NCBI GenBank assembly: GCA_029168955.1
Contig: JAPDOI010000185.1
Span: 776,001-840,000 of the forward strand
Reading direction: 5' to 3'
DNA from: Aplectana chamaeleonis
Lineage: Eukaryota; Nematoda; Chromadorea; Rhabditida; Cosmocercidae
Length of the DNA: 64,000 nt
A program made the translations under genes and the position numbers. Below the pieces are notes generated by a model. The model was not told the origin of the DNA. It did no database searches and worked only from the letters and a program-made list of their open reading frames with translations. This document shows positions 42,516 through 53,439 of the stretch, piece after piece (positions within the stretch are counted from its first letter, which is position 1; each line of letters begins with the position of its first letter).

Positions 42516-43136
42516 ACTGATTCTGCAATGATTCCGAGCGATACAAGCCTACAAGTACGCGTGGGCATACACCTTGTTCAATAAAGTAGGATAAGCCCAG
42601 GTTTTTTGGCAGGAACAATCACCAGGGGAGGGTTAAGAAATTCGCTGATCATTTCCGATTTCCGGTGGTTTTTGGCGTTCCGATTTCCGAACTCCAATTT
42701 CCGAATTTCAGAGAGTCGTTCCGATTTCCGATTTCCGCAATTCAGAAAAAAATTTCCGCTCATCCCTGCTTCACAAGTTGCGGTCTTTGAAAGGTTCCTT
42801 CGCCATTTCCCTTTACTAGAGAGGTACACGAATGTAGGTATGGAGCTTCGAGAAGGATGGCTCATCTTCGTCACGGCTCTATAATTTTCTAAGTTTTTAC
42901 TCCGATTTTGTTATATCTTCACTACCGCTGTTGCTGTTTTCCTACTTCCTAGTCCAGGCAGATCCCCACTGCTGACTCCTAGAGAAGGACGTTTTGTGAA
43001 TGAAGACACACCGCTCTCCACTCCTTCTATACCCACCCCATTTATCAATTGGTTATCATCAACTTTGTTCACGAGAGCCATCCTTCCCGAAGCTCCATAC
43101 CTCCATTCAAGATACACTCGCTCAGAAAAAGCTTAA

Positions 43137-43622
43137 AGGCAGTGTTCACGATGAAAATCGTTTTTCTGTTTTTCTGCCTATCTTGAAAACGGCCCCATGC
43201 TGATTCCAATGGTGTCTCTGGAAACATACAAGACCCTCTGTGAACGCAGGTATGGCCCCTCGAAGATTGAGCTATGGAAACATGGTGGACGAGTTGTCCG
43301 AGGCTTGTAACTTCCGTCTTTTGCAGCCGATCTATGCGAGCTGACCTGAGTAAAGAGAGAAGCTGAGAATGAAGGGAAGAACGGGGCTAATGATTGAATA
43401 TCATCGCTCATCTCACCATCTTGAGCATTCATTTGTTCACGTCGGTGGGCGTGTGATGCGCTTTTGGGGTTTTCAATGCGCTCGAAGTTGCAACTTCGGG
43501 CTCTTTTGGGGCTCTTCCTGGCTCGTTTTCATGCGTTCTTTTGACGTGAACGTTACAGAGTGTCCCTCCACTACCCAATCCTAGTGGAATTTTGAAAACT
43601 TTTTTCATCGTGAACACTGCCT
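43137..43622. mobile_element. TTAA-MITE, 486 bp
   Basis: TTAA both sides, ends AGGCAGTGTTCACGATG and ATCGTGAACACTGCCT; module GGTGGACGAGTTGTCC at 43283. Family of 36572-37056. Confidence 0.85.
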
Positions 43623-43626
43623 TTAA

Positions 43627-44896
43627 AAATACGATATGGTTCTCTGTGCGTGCGATGCCTTGACCGCAACTGCTACGGTCCGCTACACCATGAACTCTGC
43701 AGAGCAGCTAAGGTCTGGGGCATTCCTAAAGAGCCATCGAATCTCATCATCAACGGGGCGGTGATTTTTGTCGAAAAACCCCCATTTTCCTCAAGTCATG
43801 TTTCACCCACAGTCCCGCGGCTGGATGGACAAATCGAGAGCTCCTCACGAGTGCCCAGAAAACAATTATGTCGAGTTCTCCGCGACTTAGGGTGCTACGT
43901 TTAGGTGTAGAGAGAAGCTTTGCTCCAGATGGGCAGCTGTATTCATTCACACAGATGATCAGCTGCCTCAGCAGGGGTTCAATTTCACAGGTCCATTCAA
44001 TAAAGTGCAGAGCACTAGTGGAGAGCTCCGTTTCTCAAAATCCTCTATTGGTGAGAGGTCGTGCTTCATGCCTCTTACCACTACCTTTCTGATGGAGGGC
44101 TTTCATTGTGATGGTGAAAGGCGAGCGGTACGACCGCCAAAGTTCACAATGCAGAGCTATTTACGAGAATCAGAGACTTAACCTAATGAGAAACGAATGA
44201 CGTGGTCAAGTATGCCAACTGGGATGTGTGTACATCTCTGTATGCAAGTAAGGCAGAATTCCTCACCACAAATTCTGTCATGTAAACCCACCATACTCTC
44301 TCTGACAGCCGTTTCGGAGTAGCCTCGTAACATCGAGGCAAGTACTCTCAATTTGAGCTCATTATCGTGAAAATGTTGCCCGACCAGGTGAAAATCTGAG
44401 CCGACCTCACTTTGCACCTTTCCACTTGGTGAAGTGGAAGACGAGCTCGAGTTGAGACTAGTTGCTTCGATGTTAGGAGGCAACTCCCAAACGAGTCTCA
44501 GAGTTAGTTGAGCAGTTCATTCGATAGCTTCAACTCGCATGTTAATCATGGCTTAGATGCCCTTGAAATCTCGTATTTCCTCACTTCGCGCTAGCACCTT
44601 TCTCTGTTTGTTGTTCCTGTTGGAGAATTGCCGGCAGCTACCACTTTCCGCGAGAGCATTTGTCTAATTATCACATTATGCCCATTTTCCCCGTCCATGG
44701 TTTCGTTAATTGGACGAGAAATCGATTGTTCCGCTGGCTTTGTTGCACTTCTACTAGCTATAGGATTCTGATGCATTCCGCAAAAAAATATGCCGGTGCT
44801 TTTGCTTTTCAAGAATGACGTAGAAGTAAAATCAGTGCTGGAGGGTAGGGAGCTTCATAAACTTCTATCTATTGAGTGGAGAATCAACCTTTGTAC
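43627..44896. other. Unassigned DNA next to CUB exon
   Basis: A 101-codon minus-strand frame (44178-44483) rich in serine at its start has no recognised domain. The sequence directly downstream of the 44897-45069 exon was read for the missing CUB1 exon without success. Confidence 0.35.
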
Positions 44897-45069
44897 CTGA
44901 AAGTGATGATGAAAGTGAACGATAATATCGAATCCAGGCCGTGCTTGTATCACCCGGAAGCAGTCCATATTTGGCGGATAGGAATTAGGATATCCTGGAC
45001 TAGAAAAGGAGTGCAGTGACGGCCCTCCATCGCCTTGCAAAGAGCTACATCCGTCCTGGACCGATCCTC
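44897..45069 (-). CDS. CUB-domain (NETO-like) gene, first half of CUB1
   Basis: 173 bp. Acceptor GATTTCAG before 45069, donor GTACAA below 44897. After two bases that finish a codon it encodes GSVQDGCSSLQGDGGPSLHS, FSSPGYPNSYPPNMDCFRVI and QARPGFDIIVHFHHHFQ, ending in phase 0. C...F-x-S-P-x-Y-P-x-x-Y-P-P-x-x-x-C is the opening motif of a CUB domain, and the following strand I-I-V-x-F fits. The downstream part of the same domain appears in the exon at 10309-10399, 34.5 kb away on the same strand and in compatible phase. The upstream exon with signal peptide was not recognised. Confidence 0.8.
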
Positions 45070-46065
45070 CTGAAATCGTACACAATGTCACTTCTCCCTA
45101 TAATTTTCCAACATTTAAAGCTTTTTTCAGGGATATGCCTGGCGTGCGACTGAGCTACACTCTGAAAACTTGTTATCGCCCTAAACTGCAGTGTAAACGT
45201 TGAGAACATCGTGAATTCAAGCATTTGATGCACATTTCAAAAATATTGTCAAAAAACCGCTACAAACAAGCCTGAATTAGCCTTATAAAGCCATAAACGT
45301 CGTCTCTCTCGTCTCACCACACCCACTTCTCTCAAAGGCCTCCGATCGAGAAAAGAAACTGAGAACTAGGCTCTAGAAAAGGCAGCGATGCGTTTTGTCC
45401 CAATGGGCAGAGAACTCAGGGGAGGCGAGAGTGAGGTGCTAGAGATTGAGTCTCTTGAAAGCCTCTTAAAACTCCTTTCTCAAACCGTAGATCCAATTTC
45501 AAACTTGATATAAAATCTTATATAAAATTTTGGAAAAACATTGGATATGTTTTCTTAGAGACTCTACCCTGGACACGGCTGACTACTAGGACGGCACACC
45601 TCGGTGAAGATGCGGAATGACCGAGTCAGGCGAAAGCCAACCGATTAAGTCAATATGTAAGTCAGAGACTCTACGAAAAACTCATGATTCGAAATTTTCT
45701 AACAAGCATCAAGAAGAAAATCATTAACTCGGAATTGTGAAGTCAAGTATTCGAACTATTCGAATCAATAAGTTTCGAAATGCATCACTCGAGTTATCAA
45801 CTCATTTGAAAAGTAGCGTCGGACACCCATGTCCAGCGGGTCCGGTGTATCACTTTCAGATTGTAACTGTGAGTAAAGTGTGTCGATGGATCAGAGCGAG
45901 ATGACTCCCTGTCATAAACACCTCGCCTTCATCTCACCTAGGCTCCGCCCAATGGAACAAAACACCCACCACTCTCAAGAAAATAACCGATGATTAGATA
46001 ATTATACTCTATTCCACCACCCTGGGGTTACTGAAACATTTTTCATTCGAGAATCGGTTGTTGTC
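45070..46065. other. Unassigned DNA
   Basis: 45285-45365 (CATAAACGTCG, CCACTTCTCTCAAAGGCC) resembles 52815-52870, so it is MITE-related. 45690-45800 has TTCGAA-type repeats. No gene seen; upstream exons of the CUB gene could be hidden here. Confidence 0.35.
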
Positions 46066-46069
46066 TTAA

Positions 46070-46332
46070 AGGCAGTTTTTTCCCAACCTCGAGTCCTATT
46101 TGATAGCGCTGTTGCTCTAGATTAGCACATGTTTTCTCACATGCACTGTTCTTCAATCTCTTAATTGTAGGGGCTGGAGGTGGGGAGAGTTTCGCAGGTC
46201 TTCGGGATGGGACTGTTCGAATACAGTCCTGCTGAATAGTTTTAGGTGCTTTAAACGTCGTCGGCGGATAAAAGCCGCGAGGGCCTATTTGTAATTTAAT
46301 TTCGACCATGTTTGTGAGTGTGTATGCTGTCT
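46070..46332 (-). mobile_element. Short TTAA-type element containing an open frame
   Basis: TTAA then AGGCAGTTTTTTCCC on the left; right end GTGAGTGTGTATGCTGTCT. Between them a minus-strand open frame (46043-46309) reads through the element: KAPKTIQQDCIRTVPSRRPA, KLSPPPAPTIKRLKN, CANLEQQRYQIGLEVGKKL. Unlike other MITEs here, it is not a palindrome. It could be a deleted copy of the autonomous parent; the protein is not recognised. Confidence 0.4.
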
Positions 46333-46516
46333 AAAAACATGAAGCTGCAATTAGGTGAGCATCCCAAGAAAATAAATTCCAAAAGGTTAGGCTCCGCGGA
46401 AAAGGTTAAGGATTTGGAATTGCCACAAAATGCTGTGGAATTCCTTGTGATAGAATTGGCAGTCGACAAATCTTTCAAAATATTAGGAAATCCCCCTTGC
46501 TGGATTTGGCGATTGA

Positions 46517-46977
46517 AGGCAGCATACACGCCCGTAAACGTGATTGAGATAACTACGGAAATAGAGTGGTATGGCTCAGATTACAATGCCTAAGCATTTT
46601 GAAGCGTCAAAAACGACCCACAATGCCGGTGCAGGAGTAGAAAGTTTGGCCCCGCCCGTATTTTCTCGCCCCCTGTATTTGCCCTTTTCCTGCAACGCAA
46701 GGTTGCTGGATCATCTTCACCGTTGGTACTGTTGGTGGATTGCCTAACAAGTGAACCACGCACGTCACTGACGGCGAAGATGGCCCAACAATACTGCGTT
46801 GGAGGAAAAGGCCAAATACAGGGGGCGTGAAAATACGGGCGGGGCCAAACTTGCTACTCCTGCACCAGCGTTGTGGGTCGTTTTTGACGCTTCAAAATGC
46901 GTAGGTACTATGCTGTTAGCCAAACGGTTCAATTCACACTGTTATCCCAACCACTTTTACGAGCGTGTATGCTGCCT
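46517..46977. mobile_element. TTAA-MITE, AGGCAGCATACACG subfamily, 461 bp
   Basis: Left flank TTGA, right flank TTAA; ends AGGCAGCATACACGCCCGTA and ACGAGCGTGTATGCTGCCT. Core contains paired GGTTGCTGG/CCAACA and ATTTTGAAGCGTC blocks in inverted order. The flanks on both sides share a TTGCTGGATTTGGCGATT / TTGTTGGATTTGGCAATA repeat. Confidence 0.8.
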
Positions 46978-47324
46978 TTAACGAATTTTTTCAAATGCTG
47001 TGAAATTTTTGCAGATGGATTTGGTGGTTTACAAAGTCATAAAATGTTGTGAAATTCCCCTTGTTGGATTTGGCAATAACCGAATTCTTTTAAATGTTGA
47101 GAAATTGTTGTCAAATCACGAAAAAAGTCAACTCATGCGCCTGGAGGGATTTACGCGTCCTTTCATCAGTCAAGCCGACACCGGTCGCCGAAGCCGCCGT
47201 AGCGGTTAAGACCAATCCTCTGGGGCGGCATTAAGAATCGAGGTAGCGCGCGCCAAAACTAGCGCAAACGCGCTATGGGGACGGCATAGCGCAATCTGCA
47301 ATCAAGAACTATGCAGGCGCGCAC

Positions 47325-47470
47325 TTGTTTTAGCCCAAACGCGCTTGTCATAGCCCAGCCGCGCTTGGCATAGCCTAAAGGCGCTTGGCATAGCCAAAAC
47401 GCGCCTGGCATAGCCCAAACGCGCTTGGCATAGCCCAAACGCGCTTGGCATGGCCCAAACGCGCTATCAT
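47325..47470. repeat. 20-bp minisatellite, about seven units
   Basis: CGCGCTTGGCATAGCCCAAA repeated with small changes, near the left end of the 47222-49806 element. Confidence 0.85.
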
Positions 47471-48359
47471 GGAGATCTTAGCGCTGTTTGATATCAAGTA
47501 CTTGCAAGGCGCGCTACAGGAAGCGCGAAAGACCCTCTGAAACCGCGCTACCGCTAGCGCTCTACACGAAGCGCGCTACCAGTGGCGCGCGAATGACTCC
47601 ACATCGTTTTACATTCCAAACATCCTTTCCAATCTTTCAAACAGTTAATACCCTGTCGTTTGTGTTAGAAGAAAGTTCCCTATACAGGTTTTTCTTCGAA
47701 TTATTCCGCTTCAAAGGCTCGTTTTGAGCAGCGATCAAGTAACTTGTGAATCCGAAGTGTGAGAATATTAGTGAGACGATGGTGGCATTTGAGTGTGCCT
47801 CACTAGGTCCTGTCCCAGATTTCCTGCTAGTGAATAAACTGCGTTTTGACAGTTGCAGGTGTGCAACAGTACATGAACAATCCGTGTTCAAAACTCGCTT
47901 ATGCTTCGGAGGACTCAAAAAACGAGCTTTTTCTTAGCTTTTGGAAAAATCCGTAACCAAAAGGCAACTTTCGGGTTATCCAAAACAATGTTTTTCGGAT
48001 TTGGCTTTCTAGAGATTGTTTCAGGTGCTGGTACGGGGCTTTTCTCTGACAAGGGAACTACTTTTAGTCAGCCTGGCCATTCCGGACGAAATATACGTTT
48101 CTAACCGTTTTCGGCGTAGAATACAATTTTAGTCTTCGCAGCTGCCTAAAGCCTCTCTGAAAATGCTATAAGCGTTTTTCGCCAGATTTCCGTTCCTATT
48201 GTACTTTCCGAAACAAGCGTTGGTCTTTGGAGAATCTGAAGGGACCTCATAATCGTGTTCAGCTCCCACAACTACCCCTGAGCAAATTTTGTGTGAAGGC
48301 ACATGTTTCAAATTTCGCACAGACTGATACCTTTTTGGACTTGTACGGGTTATTTATAC

Positions 48360-49320
48360 CAATTCGAAAGCTCTTGAAGCGTTTCTAAAAATTTCCAGAT
48401 TGAGGTGGGTTACTTGGGCCGCTGATCACCAATCCGAGGTTCGTTTATCGATTTTTGACAGATTACGGTAGATTACGTTAGGTCAGAGTCTCAGATTTTA
48501 CTCAAAATTTCTGAGCGGGGGTCATTTGGGGTGATGAATACGGATTCAATGTTCATTTGTCGACTTTCGAATAATTGAGATAGGCTTTGCCCCTAAATGG
48601 CATGATACCCACCGTAACCTACAGTAAACCTCAGAATCGCGATAAACGGACTCGAGATTCGTGTTCAACACCCAAGATTACCCCTACATACAAGTTCTGA
48701 GCCGCATCCGAGTTTTTTTTTCAAAACACCCTTAACTTTTCATGGGGGGGGGGTGAAGACCCTACCTTGCCGCCAGACTTTGAAAAACGCGTATAATTTT
48801 TTTTATGTGTTTTTAGGCAGCTGCGAAGACCATAATTGGACTCTACGCCAAGAACTGTTCTAGAGAAGCACATGTTATACGGAATGGCCAGGCTGACTAA
48901 AAGTAGTTCCCTTGTGAGGAAAATTTTGCTAGCCAAACACGACTTTTACCGATGCTACGATAATATTGCCCCAAACCTCTTCAAAGGAGTTTTCGAGCTA
49001 CTTAACACTAATCAGTTCGTTTATCCATTTTTCTTGGCTTAACGGTGGGTATACGAAAGCTTGGCCGAAGTTTCAGATTGGGCTCAAAATTTCCTTGTAG
49101 AAGTGGGACGCCAAACACAGATTTGAGGATAACTTGCCAATGCTCGAAATACTAAGATAGGTGCTCAACTTAGTAGGCATTAGGCCTACCGCAACTTACA
49201 GTAACCCCCAGACTAGCAACAGAAGGATCCCCGATTCGTGATCAACGCCCGAGATTACCCATTTGGAACTTTTGAGCGTAATTCAGAAAAGTTTTTGAAC
49301 ATCTCGAAAATTCCCGGATG
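48360..49320. repeat. Dispersed 0.9-kb repeat, copy 3
   Basis: GATTACGGTAGATTACG, CCACCGTAACCTACAGTAA, ATAAACGGACTCGAGATTCG and similar phrases as in 9069-10102. Diverged and without the inverted ends. Confidence 0.55.
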
Positions 49321-49984
49321 AAATTCGAAAACACCTCGGAAAAAAGATTTACACGTGGGTGAAGCTATAAACACGCCCTTTTTTAGAATCCGCCGAGGCA
49401 CTAACAAAATTATGAGCAGGGACTATTCATGTACTGTCACACTCCTACAACACTCTAAAGATGATTTTGCAGAAATTTCAAGAGAGTTATAAGCAAGGAA
49501 TAGTTCGCAAAGGTGGTGCTGATCCTCGTCGCCGTATTCGTGGTTGATTTAACGCGTATTCGTGAGCAATTGAAATCAGTCTTCCTTGAGAATTTGTAGG
49601 TAATAACACAGTTTAAATGTTAGCAAACGTTTCTCATGGCACAAGGCTGATCAATGCACCAAGGGAAAACGCGCGCTTGGCATTGGCGCGGGCTAGCCTT
49701 CCGGTTCTTGATAGTGGGCAAGCAGGCGCGCGCTATGGGCCTCTTCTAGCGCCAGCACAACCGCGCTAGTTCTGGCGCGCGCTACTGGGTTTCTTAATGC
49801 CGCCCCTGGTTCCACTACCAATGAACTATTTTTCCACTATTCAACGCATCAAAAGTCCCAAACTATAACAAGAAGTTAAGAAGAATCAAGCAAGTAGTAA
49901 TTCGGAAATGATAAAAATAAATGAAAAATAATAAATAAATAATAACGTAATAAACAAAATATAGGAAAATAATGAGTAACATCA

Positions 49985-50219
49985 TTGTTTTCCATTTTAT
50001 AAATTCTCAATCGTCTGGGACGGTAGTAATCCTTGCGAAACTACGAGTTCAATGTTGCGAGCTAGCGTTCCGAACTCGCAGAATGAATTGATTGAAACCG
50101 GGACCATACACGCATCGTCATGCATGGTGTTGGGTTTCCTTGCGAAACTTCGCTACTCCAAGAGGAATTGAACCCGCAGTGCTAGAGCCATAGCTGCGAT
50201 CACTGGCGTTGCACCAAAA
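49985..50219 (-). mobile_element. tRNA-derived SINE
   Basis: Minus strand starts TTGGTGCAACGCCAGTG (A-box-like), then GGTTCAATTCC (B box, 50164-50174) at tRNA-like distance. The body follows (AACCCAACACCATGCATGAC, TTTCGCAAGG twice) and ends in an AT-rich tail with TTTATAAAATGG. The tRNA-like head plus unrelated body is the SINE pattern. Confidence 0.55.
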
Positions 50220-50505
50220 TTGTACAAACAGGTCGTGATGCTACCATTATAGCTAGCTCACATAGCAAACACAGCATTGTGAATTTGGCCACCGCAGAGA
50301 TTCGGACTATGGAGTAGCTAATGTTATAGTAACTACTTTGAACGTAAAAACGATAGAGGAATGAGGCAGTTAAAAATTAATCACTCAAGATGTATTTAAT
50401 GAAGTGGCTGGTCCAGCGGAATGGAGAACTCGTTTCCTACATATTCATATGTATAACACAAATTTAGGAGATTATTTTGATTGTACCTTTTTCAAATGAA
50501 TTCTG

Positions 50506-52293
50506 CTGGGGCCGGATTCATCAACGCGGCAGCACTGGTAGCGCTATCCAGTGGTAGCGCTACCCACGGTAGATTGCTACCCTAACCATCACATTGTGAT
50601 TCACGATCGCTATGCTACCGTGGGTAGCGCTACCAAGCAGTTACGCCTGAAAGCGTTATGTGTGTGGATACGCCGCCGTGTTCTACAAACGACGGCTATT
50701 GCACATTTCTCGTAATCGCTTTCCAAAAGCTTAACCTTTTCGAAACTCACAAAACCTGAAGAATCAAAAGGCAAAAAACCACGAATAAAGTATATCTATG
50801 TTCGAATCACATGAAGAATTTAGCGATATGGGAAACGCGGCAACGGTTTTCGGTTTTTTCCGTAGATTTTATTAATATGTTCTTTAATCTTTAACATATG
50901 TAGTTTGAACATTGAGAATGAGGATGATGTATATATTAATTGGGAAATTTTTTTTCTCAAATGGTTTCGCGTCTCATGTACTGTGCTTCTCTGGACCAAA
51001 TTTCGGTCCGCAATCGAGTTTCGACACGCTTTGCGGCCGCACGTGCTCGAGTCGGTCGAGTTTCCAGCGCCAAAGCCGACTCGATGTGGCTTTTTATACA
51101 ATTTCTCCAATTTTTTTAAGTTTACTGTTTCCAAAACACACCTAGAGTCAACAGATCGGCGGCTGCGGCGCTGGAAGCTCTTCCGACTCGGGAGCGTGCG
51201 GCCGCAAAGCGTGTCGAGATGCAATTGCGGACCGGAATTTGGCCCAGAGAAGCACAGTAGCTGGGTTGCGGCGTCCAATAAAAGTACCCAAGACAATATT
51301 TTTAGTAGAAAATGTCAATAACTAGAAAAAAAATCAGCCGTAACAGAAAGGCTAGGAAAAAAACCGGGAGTGGATCACGGCTGTTCTCTTTCAATGATGT
51401 TTTCAAACTGTATTTTTTCCTGATCTCATCATCATCAATCCTTCGCCGCCCTCGTGGTTTGGGTAAATTAAAATAGTGTTTTGCCTGAAACTTAGAAGCT
51501 GTGAGAACCCGATTCTCGCACAAAAAGGAAATCATAGATACATATTAGTTTCGTGCAAATACAATGGCGGTTTTTATTGAATCATACTTTTTCGCCGAAA
51601 CGAACTCTTTTTGCAAAATTTAATTAGGCATTCAAAAGCGCATTTCTTCATCTATCTTACCCTACCGACAAAAAAAGCAAAACAAGTTTGCGGATTAAGG
51701 GATTTCGTGTAGTTTTCAACTAAGTTTGGTGTCTCAAAATCATTGCGTGAAAGGGAAAGTGAAGGTAGCAAGAAAATTCTATACATAGAACACACATAAA
51801 ATTTTAATTCAGAAAAGATAGTTTCATGAGAAAATACAAGTATCAGATAAAGAAGCATCAAAATCCACAAAAAAATCAACCGTTCAGGAAAAATTATCTA
51901 TGAAAACCCGCAATTATTTTTACTCCAACCAAATAATTCAGAGGTACTCAAGCCTTTACAATAAAGAGTATTGAGAAGAGGGTGGCGGAAATTGACGATG
52001 AAAACACAACATCTTCACCAGATAAATATAAAAATTGCCGGAAATCCGTAATGCAATGGGCTTGAAAACAGCTGTTCAAAGGTTGAGCGCGCGAATTCAG
52101 CATCAGAGCGCGAAATCTAGCTGGGTAGGACGCCGCTGGTAGGACCCTACCCGAGATTCGTGCAGGGTAGGCTTGGTAGGCTGCTACCGTGGGCAGCAAA
52201 TTTTGTGAATCGCGTCATTCGCGCGAATTCCGGTAGAAAGCTACCATTACCCAGCCTACCAGCGCTAAATTTCGTTGATGAATCCGGCCCCAG
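50506..52293. mobile_element. 1.8-kb TIR element, CTGGGGCCGGATTCATCAAC ends
   Basis: Left CTGGGGCCGGATTCATCAAC and its exact inverse on the right. Flanks GAATTCTG and GAATATCTG may be a damaged 8-bp TSD. Subterminal regions carry GGTAGCGCTACC / TAGGCTGGTAG palindromes on both sides. The interior contains the MITE at 50981-51257. No transposase recognised. The right flank continues as a TTAA-MITE whose left part is missing. Confidence 0.7.
50981..51257. mobile_element. Foldback MITE, CTGTGCTT ends, TA target
   Basis: Ends CTGTGCTTCTCTGGACCAAA and the inverse; TA flanks. Copy of 418-689 with GCGGCCGCACG arms. Confidence 0.75.
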
Positions 52294-52693
52294 AATATCT
52301 GGTGCCCTCTACAGCGAAGCACGCTTGAAAAGGACGCGAAAGTGGCGTTTTTGAGCCAACAAAGGTCCTCCCTTGTTTACGTTGATTTTTGAGCGTGGAG
52401 GCATTGACCGCTATGAAGGATGATGACTATCAGTGCAATCAAGCGAGCAGCTCACTTATCAGCACTTCCTTCACTTGATCACTCCTGTAATCTGAGTCTT
52501 CATTTGTTCATTTTGAGGGGGCGGATCTGGAGCACGGGGCGGTTCTGGTAAACCAAAACGCTTGTTCGCAGGCGTTATTTTGTCACTCCTGGCTCGTTTT
52601 CTACCGTCCTGTCAAAACTGGGAGCCTAGGGTCCTTCTCGCCTATCATTTCACTGCGGAAGGTTACCGATGATGATCATCGTGAACGCTGCCT
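52294..52693. mobile_element. TTAA-MITE right part
   Basis: Matches 41225-41595 from GTGCCCT..ATAGC onwards, ending ATCGTGAACGCTGCCT before TCGA. Confidence 0.7.
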
Positions 52694-52697
52694 TCGA

Positions 52698-52885
52698 AGG
52701 CATTGTCCACGATGAAAGCTGTCTTCGAATTATCACCGGAAATCGACAAGTCGGAGGACCATAGCATCACCCATGTCAAAGGCATGGCGAAAAATTGCGC
52801 AAAACAGTCGTATACGGCCATAAACGTCGGTGTAAGGCGTGCTTCCAACCCACTCTCCTCAAAGGCCACCGATCAAAGCAATTAA
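52698..52885. mobile_element. TTAA-MITE left part
   Basis: AGGCATTGTCCACGATGAAA follows the previous MITE after a single shared TCGA. No matching right end before 52933. Confidence 0.5.
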
Positions 52886-52932
52886 CTGGAACCCGAACTC
52901 AAGAAAAGAGCCGTCGATCAAATGATTATATA

Positions 52933-53229
52933 GTCTACAGCAATGGAAGAAGGACCTGGTGAGGTTGCGGACTCGTTCTAACATACGGTAGTCTGTTAGC
53001 GGTATCACTCATTTTTCCGAAACAGCTGTGATAGATCGGTGAGTCGGTGTTTTCACCGATATGAATACATCTGTGGAAGCAATGAAAACAGGTGAAAATG
53101 TGAGAGTGGAATGAGGAATTCACCGACCAACCTCACTTATTTCGGAAAATTGAGTGATAACACAATCAGACTACCGTATGTTAGCACAAGTCCGCAACCG
53201 CACCATGTCCCTTTAACATTGCGGTAGAC
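52933..53229. mobile_element. Foldback MITE, GTCTAC ends, TA target
   Basis: GTCTACAGCAATGG at left, CATTGCGGTAGAC at right, TA both sides. Arms include ACATACGGTAGTCTG and ATCGGTGAGTCGGTG. Better preserved copy of 13539-13837. Confidence 0.75.
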
Positions 53230-53439
53230 TATAACTATTTCCGATAATTTCCAACTTGAACAAATTCTATCCATTTGAGTATTGATTTTTCCTTGGAGTC
53301 GATTTTTCAGTTGTGATGATCAGGGGCCGTTGAGGGAGTACCGCCTTTGAAAAAGGCTTAGCCTCTGAAAAGGCGCAACATTTGTATGAAGAAGTGCCAT
53401 TCAAAAGTCCTCAGCGTTGAGAAGCCTTTAGCAGATAAG

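Larger units (their letters stand above)
40551..42768. mobile_element. hAT-type element, 2218 bp, CAGGGATG ends
   Basis: Left end CAGGGATGGGCGGAATTCCG; right end inverted CAGGGATGAGCGGAAA. Exact 8-bp duplication CTTCACAA at 40543-40550 and 42769-42776. Subterminal regions are arrays of TTCCGATTTCCGA. No transposase; the interior holds a TTAA-MITE and a minisatellite. Removing it restores a sequence resembling 57310-57400. Confidence 0.9.
47222..49806. mobile_element. 2.6-kb TIR element, GGGGCGGCATTAAG ends, GCGCGC-rich
   Basis: Left end GGGGCGGCATTAAGAA then GTAGCGCGCGCC; the right end inverted gives GGGGCGGCATTAAGAAAC and GTAGCGCGCGCCAGAACTAG. Subterminal regions are rich in GCGCGCTA and AACGCGCT. 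No clear target duplication. The interior holds a minisatellite, a copy of the 0.9-kb dispersed repeat and no recognised transposase. Superfamily unknown. Confidence 0.65.

Noticed and set aside
42175..42618. 147-codon ORF over a minisatellite
   Set aside because: Reading through 47-bp tandem units on both strands; no start context or domain.
44178..44483. 101-codon frame as the missing CUB1 exon
   Set aside because: No cysteine pattern or phase that fits between HHHFQ and EFRDG.
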